DNA of 17,839 nucleotides from an uncultured Campylobacter sp. (lineage in GTDB: Bacteria > Campylobacterota > Campylobacteria > Campylobacterales > Campylobacteraceae), in contig NZ_CALIBB010000059.1 of assembly GCF_938045595.1 (NCBI RefSeq), forward strand, positions 1 to 17,839, written 5' to 3'. This document shows, piece by piece, positions 11,736 through 17,839 of the stretch (positions are counted from its first letter, which is position 1; each line of letters begins with the position of its first letter). Both the position numbers and the translations under genes were made by a program. The notes under the pieces were generated by a model. It did no database searches and was not told the origin of the DNA. It was given only the letters and a program-made list of their open reading frames with translations.

Positions 11736-13991
11736 TTAATTAAATCTAGCGCCGATGCTAAATTCGAAGCTATTTGTATCGTCGTGCGGTTTTTTATTAA
11801 GCGGCTTAACGAAGTATAACTGCAAAGGCCCCATCGGCGTCATCCACTCGATACCGGCACCCGTGCTGTAGCGCTCCTCCTCATTCCAGTCATGATCGCC
11901 GATCATTCCGTAGTCAAAAAACGTTACAAAGCGCATTTTAAGCCTATCAACTACCGGAAAGCTTAGCTCAAAGGAGTTATTGAAGCTCTGCATACCGCCC
12001 GTCTCGATATAGCGGCAATTATTTGAGTTTAAGCAGATCTCTTTTTTCGGGATACTGCGACCTTCGTAGCCTCTAATACTTTTCATTCCGCCTAGGAACA
12101 GCTTTTCGTTGATCGGGATCTTTTTATTACCTTCCCACATATAGCCCGTTGCAGCTTTGTATCTAAAGATAATGTCGTGATCGATATAATCTCGCAAGCC
12201 AAAGTAGTAGTTAAACGACCCTCGCGCCTTGGTGTAGTCCATATCGCCGCCAAGACCCGCGTATTCTAAGCTAGCACTTGCGATCATACCGCTTCTTGGC
12301 AAGTAATAATCATCGGTGCTGTTGTATGTAATAGACGGGATAATAGAGCTTTTTAAATTCTTACCATCCAGATAGCCTGCTTTGGCGTAATATTCGTTTA
12401 AGCCCTTAATCTCGCTTTTTTCGAGATAATATGTAAGGCTTACGTCGGTATTGCGCCCGATCTTGCGACCGCCCGTAATTGAAAATCCGTAAGATTTCTC
12501 ATCGTAATCGTCCCAGTCGTAATCGTTGGCAAAGATCGATCCGCCCAAGCTATACTCAGAATCAAACACTCTAGGATTGGTTAAGCTCAAGCGTCCGCTT
12601 AGCTGATCGTCGCTCTTTTCAACCGAGAACGCGCCGTGAAGACCGGTGCCAAATACGTTACGATCGCTGATACCGCCGCTAAGTAAAATTCCATCCTCAC
12701 TGCCATATCCGATACCACCCGTGATAGAGCCTGTAGGAGCTTCTTTGACTGCGACTTCAAGATCGATCTGATCGTTAGAAACGCGGTTTTCTTTAATCTC
12801 CACCTCATCGAAATACCCCGTGCGTTTTAAAGAATTTAACGAATCGTTGTAGTCGGTTTTGCTATATAAATTTCCCTCGGTCAGATACATCTCGCGGCGA
12901 ATGACCTTATCCTCGGTCTTATCGTTACCCGAGATCGTTACGTTTCTAATATAGACTTTATCCTCCGGGATGACTTGATACGTGATAGCGACTGTGCGAG
13001 CTTCTTTGTCCTGCTTAGTCTTAGGCACGATGCGCACATAGGCGTATCCCTGATCCGCGACTAAAGTCTCTAGCGTATTCATATCGCGGCGCAAACGCTC
13101 GGAATTCATTGTATCGCCCTTTTGAAGCTTAAAATCGTCCAAAACTTTTTCTTTATCAAGCTTGATTATATCTGCAGGATACTCGATATCTACGGAGCTT
13201 ACGGTGTATTGCTCGCCCTCGCTGATGTAGTAGGTAAGATCGGCAGTGTAATTATCCATATCGGCATTAAGTAGTGGCGCCGAAACCTGCGCGTCTAAGT
13301 AGCCTTTTTTATAATATTCTTCTTGAATTCTATTTGCGTCGTTAGGAAGCTCGGCGGTTTTTACCTTACCATCGTTAAAGCCCCACATCCAGCCCAGCAT
13401 CTCGCGTTCTTTATTGGCGACGGATGGCTCTATATCGTCATAGTCTAGCTTGTCCGCGCCTACTAAATTTACCTTATCGATGATGATATTTTCGCCGCGA
13501 TTTACCTCAATCGTTAGCAAGATGACCGATTTATCGTCGTTTATCGGCTTTGGATAAAATTCCACCACGGTGTCAAAAAAGCCCTTGACTTCGTAGTATT
13601 GCTTGATGCGGGTCTCCGCTTTTTTAGCAGCCACCTCATCGTAAACCTGACCCGGACGCAAGCCGATGAGCTCATTTATCTTATCGCGATCATTGGTAAC
13701 TACGTTTTTGATCTCGACCTTAGCGATAGTCGGCTTTTCGGTTATATTGATAGTGACCGCGCCGCCTTGTTCACTAATATAAACATCGCTGAAATAGCCC
13801 TGCTCAAATAGCTTCGAGATCGCAGCATTGGTGTTTTCGCCGTTAAGCTCATCGCCTACCTTAAGTCCTGAAATTTGCTGTGCGACCTGTGGAGAAAGAT
13901 GTCTAAGACCTTCAAATTTAATGGATTTTATCTGCGCGGCGCACGCCACGGAAATCCCGCCTACTAAGAGTAAAAAAACGCTTTTTTTCAT
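11736..13991 (-). CDS. bamA: BamA (Omp85), outer-membrane protein assembly factor
   Basis: The 751-residue protein inserts beta-barrel proteins into the outer membrane. A signal peptide (MKKSVFLLLVGGISVACAAQ, cut probably after about residue 19) is followed by five POTRA domains: about 21-87, 88-168, 169-260, 261-345 and 346-424. The barrel of about 16 strands covers 425-751. The lid-loop signature is IRGYEGR, the VRGF/Y motif that contacts the barrel interior. Just after it, CLNSNNC holds a cysteine pair six residues apart, possibly a disulfide in an extracellular loop. The last residues are SIGARFN, so an Asn follows the aromatic Phe expected at the C-terminus. ATG 13991 has an AGG about 9 bases upstream. 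It is divergent from tyrA. Confidence 0.96.
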   Translation of the reverse strand: MKKSVFLLLVGGISVACAAQIKSIKFEGLRHLSPQVAQQISGLKVGDELNGENTNAAISKLFEQGYFSDVYISEQGGAVTINITEKPTIAKVEIKNVVTNDRDKINELIGLRPGQVYDEVAAKKAETRIKQYYEVKGFFDTVVEFYPKPINDDKSVILLTIEVNRGENIIIDKVNLVGADKLDYDDIEPSVANKEREMLGWMWGFNDGKVKTAELPNDANRIQEEYYKKGYLDAQVSAPLLNADMDNYTADLTYYISEGEQYTVSSVDIEYPADIIKLDKEKVLDDFKLQKGDTMNSERLRRDMNTLETLVADQGYAYVRIVPKTKQDKEARTVAITYQVIPEDKVYIRNVTISGNDKTEDKVIRREMYLTEGNLYSKTDYNDSLNSLKRTGYFDEVEIKENRVSNDQIDLEVAVKEAPTGSITGGIGYGSEDGILLSGGISDRNVFGTGLHGAFSVEKSDDQLSGRLSLTNPRVFDSEYSLGGSIFANDYDWDDYDEKSYGFSITGGRKIGRNTDVSLTYYLEKSEIKGLNEYYAKAGYLDGKNLKSSIIPSITYNSTDDYYLPRSGMIASASLEYAGLGGDMDYTKARGSFNYYFGLRDYIDHDIIFRYKAATGYMWEGNKKIPINEKLFLGGMKSIRGYEGRSIPKKEICLNSNNCRYIETGGMQSFNNSFELSFPVVDRLKMRFVTFFDYGMIGDHDWNEEERYSTGAGIEWMTPMGPLQLYFVKPLNKKPHDDTNSFEFSIGARFN

Positions 13992-14023
13992 AAAATTTTA
14001 CCTAAAAACGAAAATAATTTGCG

Positions 14024-14030
14024 TATAATA
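14024..14030. promoter_or_regulatory. Shared, nearly symmetric -10 element for divergent bamA and tyrA
   Basis: TATAAT (14024-14029) on the plus strand is placed for a tyrA transcript starting near 14036 with a leader of about 37 bases. The same bases plus 14030 read TATTATA on the minus strand, placed for a bamA transcript starting near 14018 with a leader of about 27 bases. The gap between the two start codons is only 81 bases and holds no other good -10 on the tyrA side; AAATTAT nearby is a weaker alternative for bamA. Confidence 0.55.
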
Positions 14031-14072
14031 CCACATTAAAATTAAAACTTACATATATCAAAAAGGAATTTT

Positions 14073-14903
14073 ATGAAGATAGGAATTATCGGCTTGGGTC
14101 TCATCGGCGGCTCTCTTGGGCTATGTCTAAAAAGCACCAAAATCATTAGCGCCGTCTATGGCTGCGACATCAACCGCGAAAACGAAAAAGAAGCTCTGAG
14201 ACTTGGGCTCGTGCATGAAATTTTAAGCCTGGAGCAGATGAAGCAAAGCTGCGACGCGATCTTTCTTGCAATCCCCGTGGAGGCAATTATTGAGACGTTG
14301 CAAAAACTAAGCGACTGCAGAAGCGAAACGACAATCATCGATCTGGGAAGCACGAAATTTAAAATTTTGCAAAGCTGCCCGCCGCAGATCAGACGAAATT
14401 TCATCGCAGCTCACCCAATGGCTGGTACCGAAAACTCCGGTCCGCAAGCGGCATTTAAAGAGCTTTTAAACGGCGCGGTAGTCGTCATCTGCGACGATCA
14501 CGGCGCGGACGAAACGCACGTCAAGCGCGCGGTCGAAATTTTTTCTTTCGCGGGGATGAAGATCGTATTTATGGACGCAAAAAGCCACGATCACCACGTG
14601 GCGCTCATCTCACACCTGCCGCATGCGATCAGCTACTCGCTCGTAAACAGCGTACTAAAAGAGGAAAATCGCCGCAACATCATAAATTTAGCCGGCGGCA
14701 GCTTCTCGGGCATGAGCCGTATCGCCAAGAGCTCGCCGCAGATGTGGGTCGATATTTTCAAGCAAAACCGCACGAACCTCCTAGGCGCGATCGACGCTTT
14801 TAAAAACGAGCTCGAAATTTGCGTACAGATGATTGAGGGCGAGCGCTGGGACGAGCTTGAGGCGTGGATGTATGAAGCGCGCAAGCTAAGGGATATTATT
14901 TAA
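14073..14903 (+). CDS. tyrA: Prephenate dehydrogenase
   Basis: The 276-residue enzyme oxidatively decarboxylates prephenate to 4-hydroxyphenylpyruvate in tyrosine synthesis. The NAD-binding Rossmann motif is GLGLIGGSLG (7-16). The substrate-binding signature is HPMAGTENSG (114-123), and the catalytic/structural histidine segment is HDHHVALISHLPH (172-184). The protein is a stand-alone dehydrogenase with no chorismate mutase or ACT domain. ATG 14073 has AAGGA 5 bases upstream (14063-14067). It is divergent from bamA and convergent with the phosphatase gene at 15025. No clear terminator was seen in the 121 bases after its stop. Confidence 0.96.
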   Translation: MKIGIIGLGLIGGSLGLCLKSTKIISAVYGCDINRENEKEALRLGLVHEILSLEQMKQSCDAIFLAIPVEAIIETLQKLSDCRSETTIIDLGSTKFKILQSCPPQIRRNFIAAHPMAGTENSGPQAAFKELLNGAVVVICDDHGADETHVKRAVEIFSFAGMKIVFMDAKSHDHHVALISHLPHAISYSLVNSVLKEENRRNIINLAGGSFSGMSRIAKSSPQMWVDIFKQNRTNLLGAIDAFKNELEICVQMIEGERWDELEAWMYEARKLRDII

Positions 14904-15024
14904 AATTTCAGCGCGACCTGACTGCGCGACGGGAGCTGCAAGAACGCGCCTTTAAATTCTAAAATTTCGCTTTCAAACAGCCTGCGCAATTTAAATTTTA
15001 ATACGTGCGAGCCTGGATGCGAAC

Positions 15025-15756
15025 TCAAAAATCTATGCATTCCTGCGTGAAAATTTTCTTTGAGGGAAATTCCAGTGCGCAAAGCCTCGCCTTTTCGCCC
15101 CAGTGCTTTTTATAAACACAGCCCAGATCGATATTTGCGCTAAATTCCGTAATGACGGGCTTTTTCACCGGCGTGTGCCCGTAGACGTTAAAAATTCCAT
15201 CATTCGCGCTATCATCTCCGCGCCCGCTTAGCACGTGAGCGGCGAAGCTTTTCGCGCGCTCTGCATCGTGTCTAATCCCCCACGCGCGACCCACTGCGGA
15301 GTGCGATACGACGAGCGTGTGACCGCTTTCATCGCACAAATCATACTCCAGGTAAATCGGCAGCCGCGAGACAAACCGCAGATGCTCCTTGCATTGCTTC
15401 ACGCCTCCGTGACGATAATACGACGCTAGCGTCGCCTCACCGCCGTTATTAAATAGCCAGCTTTCATCCAGGCTAAAAAATGCGTAGAGGTCATTTGAGC
15501 TCGTAAATTTGCCCGTCTTTGCGCACCTTAGTGCAGTTTTTGCGTTGCCCACAAAGCGCTTTTCGTGATTGCCCATCACCGCGTCATATCCGCGAGTGCG
15601 CACAAATTCAATCACATCCGCACTCGCAGGACCTCGGTCGATCAGATCGCCAACGAAGCAAATTTTACTATCAAATTTATGCGGCAGCTGCTCTATTAAC
15701 GCCAAAAGTGATCTGTAGCAGCCATGCACGTCGCCTATGATGTAGATATTTTGCAT
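15025..15756 (-). CDS. Calcineurin-like metallophosphatase (PPP-type Ser/Thr phosphatase or ApaH-like)
   Basis: The 243-residue protein carries the complete two-metal phosphoesterase motif set: GDVHG (8-12), GDLIDRG (36-42), GNHE (62-65), SH (151-152) and YGHTPV (192-197), ending in the usual NIDLGCVY element. Proteins of this kind include bacterial PrpA/PrpB phosphoserine/threonine phosphatases and ApaH, the diadenosine tetraphosphate hydrolase; the sequence alone does not decide which. It is predicted cytoplasmic, with no signal peptide. ATG 15756 is supported by AAGGAG 7 bases upstream. It lies convergent to tyrA and 112 bases downstream of the membrane protein gene. Confidence 0.88.
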   Translation of the reverse strand: MQNIYIIGDVHGCYRSLLALIEQLPHKFDSKICFVGDLIDRGPASADVIEFVRTRGYDAVMGNHEKRFVGNAKTALRCAKTGKFTSSNDLYAFFSLDESWLFNNGGEATLASYYRHGGVKQCKEHLRFVSRLPIYLEYDLCDESGHTLVVSHSAVGRAWGIRHDAERAKSFAAHVLSGRGDDSANDGIFNVYGHTPVKKPVITEFSANIDLGCVYKKHWGEKARLCALEFPSKKIFTQECIDF

Positions 15757-15868
15757 AATTTCTCCTTAAATTTTAACGCTATCGCCTTTTAACGCGCGGG
15801 CTGTGATTGTAAGCGGCGACCAAGAATTTCAAGGCGAAATTCTGCACTAAATTTTAAAATTTCGCGCG

Positions 15869-16291
15869 CTAGGTTTTAGGTGAATAAACTTGTTTTAAGA
15901 CTTCGGTTACCACGATCAGAGCTAAAACGTAAGCCGTGCAGATGCCGATTAATATATCGCCTCCATGTAATTCAAATACCGCAGCGATCGTTATCCCCAA
16001 AAACGGCGATATTATCCAAATCGCCACGGTCGGCAAAAACAGATTGACGAAAAAATTCACAAGCCTATCAAAATCCTTTAGTTTTTCGGCAAGTATCGCG
16101 CAAATTCCGCAGAAAAATATCCAAAGAACTACAAAATATACACACCTTTCCTGCAACCATTCTGAAAGATAGCCATATCTATCGCTAAAGGCGACGAAAA
16201 ATAGCTCTACTGACAAATCCACTAAAATTAAAACGCTTGTGAAGCAAAAACTCATCGAAAACGCGCAGGCTATAATTTTTAAAATAATCAT
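15869..16291 (-). CDS. Unrecognised integral membrane protein, about four helices
   Basis: The 140-residue protein has four hydrophobic segments at about residues 3-25, 50-68, 80-100 and 110-132, separated by short polar turns (DRYGYLSEWLQER; EKLKDFDRL). It has scattered cysteines (Cys9, Cys16, Cys50 and others) and no obvious catalytic motif. I do not recognise a family. Reality as a gene is supported by AGGAG 5 bases before ATG 16291 and by its position 22 bases after dus on the same strand, which suggests cotranscription. Many codons are AT-rich relative to dus and rimP, so it may be a more recent or less constrained gene. The phosphatase gene follows after 112 bases. Confidence 0.75.
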   Translation of the reverse strand: MIILKIIACAFSMSFCFTSVLILVDLSVELFFVAFSDRYGYLSEWLQERCVYFVVLWIFFCGICAILAEKLKDFDRLVNFFVNLFLPTVAIWIISPFLGITIAAVFELHGGDILIGICTAYVLALIVVTEVLKQVYSPKT

Positions 16292-16313
16292 CTGGGCTCC
16301 TAAAATTCTAAAT

Positions 16314-17240
16314 TTAGCTAAAAAATTCCTCGATCAGCCGCGCCATCTCGCTCTCGGCGGCGACGTGGTTGATCTGCTCGCGAAAGCTTGCGGCATTTTC
16401 GCGCCCCTTAGAGTATTCGTGCAGATGCTTGCGAAATATCGCTACGCCGTGGCTACCGTAATGGCCGAGCATTTGGGAGAAATGATAAAGCACGACCTCC
16501 CTTTTTAGCGCGTCGCTTGCCTGCTCGCCCGTTTTGATCTCGCGAAAGATCCACGGCCTGCCGATTACCGCGCGACCGATCATCAGCGCGTTTGCGCCGC
16601 TAAGGCCTCGCACAGCAGGGGCATTGGCGGAGTTTATGTCGCCGTTTGCGATCACGGGGATTTGCAGCACGCATTTGGCTCTTGCGATCGCGCCGTAATC
16701 CACCGCCGCGCTGTATCCGCCCGCTCTGGTGCGGCCATGAATCGCGATAAAATCGGCTCCTGCGCTTTGTACGGCGCGCGCGATATTTTCGATATCCACG
16801 GCGCCGAAGCCCAGCCGCACCTTCGCGCTCGTAAATTTTTTATTCGAATACTTTTTGATAGTCTCAACTAGGCGCGATAGGCGGGGCAGATCAAGCAGCA
16901 GTGCCGAGCCGGCGCCCTGTTTTACGACTTTGGGGACGGGACAGCCGCAGTTTAGATCGATGCCGTCGATGCCGTCAAATTTATTGATGAGCAAAACCGC
17001 CTTTTTGATAATTTCCGCATCACTGCCTGCGATCTGCACAAAAAATGGGGTTTCCGCGGCGTTTTTTTCGAGCATCTTTAGCGTCTTTTCGCCCTCGAAA
17101 ACAAGGGCGTTTGCGCTTATCATCTCGCTTACGGTCGCGTCGCAGCCGAATTTTTTCACTACGCCCCGTAGCGGCGGATCCGAAAAGCCCGCCAAAGGCG
17201 CCAAAAATAGAGGGTCCCTTTTAAAAAAATCTTCCGTCAT
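16314..17240 (-). CDS. dus: tRNA-dihydrouridine synthase (DusB-like)
   Basis: The 308-residue flavoenzyme reduces uridines in the tRNA D-loop to dihydrouridine using FMN and NADPH. The TIM-barrel start is LAPLAGFSDPPLRG (12-25). The catalytic cysteine is Cys100 in NCGCPVPKVVKQGAGSALL. FMN/substrate residues include Lys140 (SAKVR), the IHGRTRAGGY motif (167-176), VIANGDI (196-202) and MIGRAVIGRPWIF (220-232). The sequence favours the DusB branch, but subtype is not certain. ATG 17240 has only a weak GAG about 12 bases upstream. The unknown membrane gene follows 22 bases after the stop. Confidence 0.94.
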   Translation of the reverse strand: MTEDFFKRDPLFLAPLAGFSDPPLRGVVKKFGCDATVSEMISANALVFEGEKTLKMLEKNAAETPFFVQIAGSDAEIIKKAVLLINKFDGIDGIDLNCGCPVPKVVKQGAGSALLLDLPRLSRLVETIKKYSNKKFTSAKVRLGFGAVDIENIARAVQSAGADFIAIHGRTRAGGYSAAVDYGAIARAKCVLQIPVIANGDINSANAPAVRGLSGANALMIGRAVIGRPWIFREIKTGEQASDALKREVVLYHFSQMLGHYGSHGVAIFRKHLHEYSKGRENAASFREQINHVAAESEMARLIEEFFS

Positions 17241-17839
17241 TTTAAATTTCTCATTTTGATTTCGTTTGAATTTAAACCTTTAAATTTAACGCCGCAGCGC
17301 TTGCAGCGGGCTTTTGCAGTGAGCTTTAAAATTTTAAATTTCATAGGCTACGTATTCGCATTTAGGCGCGAATTTTATTTCTAAGCTTGGCTAATTTGCA
17401 TGGCGGCAAAACGGCAGCAAGAATGATCGCCACTAAATTTTATTTGCGCAGCGAACCAAACAAGCAGTTTGCAAAACGCCGTATGAAATTTTAAAATTTC
17501 ATCACTTTATTCGGCTAGCAAGTCTTACGCTTTACGTTTAAATTTTAAATTTCATCGCGTAAATGCCAAATCCGTTTACGCGCACACTACGCAAGCAAAT
17601 CTTTTAAATTTTACCGCTTGCGCGTATTGATCTTTCGATAAATTTTGAAATTTCAAATTTGCGCGAGTTAAAATTTTATCCGCACTTTAAATTTTTATCG
17701 CGCAGGCTGTGTTTAATAGCCACAAAGAACTTAAAAGCAATCTCTCTTACCCGCGCACAAAACGAACTCGTAAAATTACCGAGCTAAAATAACAGCGACG
17801 CGGGGACGTTTTTGCCGTTGTCTCGCAAAAATAGCAGAA
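17241..17839. other. Gene-free spacer at the right edge
   Basis: No gene, tRNA or clear promoter is seen. The stretch is crowded with AAATTT/AAATTTTAAA words and contains a perfect 20-base palindrome (17483-17502) and a second near-copy of half of it around 17540-17555. Another TTTGAAATTTCAAA lies near 17643. The GCGGGGACG and GTCTCGC words near 17799-17826 may form a weak hairpin. A gene may begin beyond the window. Confidence 0.5.
17483..17502. repeat. Perfect 20-base AT palindrome
   Basis: ATGAAATTTTAAAATTTCAT equals its own reverse complement and contains two RAATTY sites. Half-copies of the same word recur nearby (AAATTTTAAATTTCAT around 17540) and elsewhere in the window (for example 2206-2220 and 15850-15863), so this is the longest intact member of a dispersed word family. 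Confidence 0.7.

Noticed and set aside
17795..17830. Hairpin near the right edge as a terminator
   Set aside because: The stem is short with mismatches, is followed by A rather than T residues on the plus strand, and no gene end is visible next to it.

Overview
The window looks like chromosomal DNA from a Campylobacter with moderate G+C, possibly an oral species of the C. gracilis / C. showae / C. rectus type. This rests on protein resemblance, on the gene set bamA-tyrA-M23 peptidase-lpxC-tsaB-thrB-ylxR-infB-rbfA-rimP (as I remember it, a conserved Campylobacter block), and on base composition. The species is an inference; no database was searched.

Layout, left to right. The 5' part of ribD (minus strand) runs off the left edge. 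A 538-base spacer ends in a G9 homopolymer that abuts the promoter of a small plus-strand membrane protein gene (1349-1603). A 1.15 kb spacer holds a degenerate repeat array and the terminator of the next unit. The rbfA-rimP pair (minus strand, overlapping) has its own promoter. A 1.03 kb spacer then separates it from infB, although infB and rbfA are usually adjacent. Next comes a compact minus-strand operon, lpxC-tsaB-thrB-ylxR-infB, preceded by a separate M23 peptidase gene and by bamA, which ends at a long hairpin. tyrA is divergent from bamA across 81 bases with one shared, nearly symmetric -10 element. The right side holds a calcineurin-like phosphatase gene, an unrecognised four-helix membrane protein gene and dus, all on the minus strand, followed by 0.6 kb without a gene.

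Most genes serve housekeeping roles: translation initiation and ribosome maturation (infB, rbfA, rimP, ylxR), tRNA modification (tsaB, dus), envelope assembly (bamA, lpxC, M23 peptidase), amino-acid synthesis (thrB, tyrA) and riboflavin synthesis (ribD).

The unusual material is between the genes. Five long spacers make up about 22% of the window. The two I counted are packed with the hexamer RAATTY (52 sites in about 2.2 kb, against 9 in the 2.7 kb infB gene), along with AT palindromes and short degenerate repeats. RAATTY is the methylation target linked to DNA uptake in C. jejuni. Other points of interest are the possible phase-variable G tract, an apparently non-AUG start for tsaB directly after the in-frame lpxC stop codon, and the symmetric bamA/tyrA promoter. 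I found no RNA genes, CRISPR arrays or insertion sequences.
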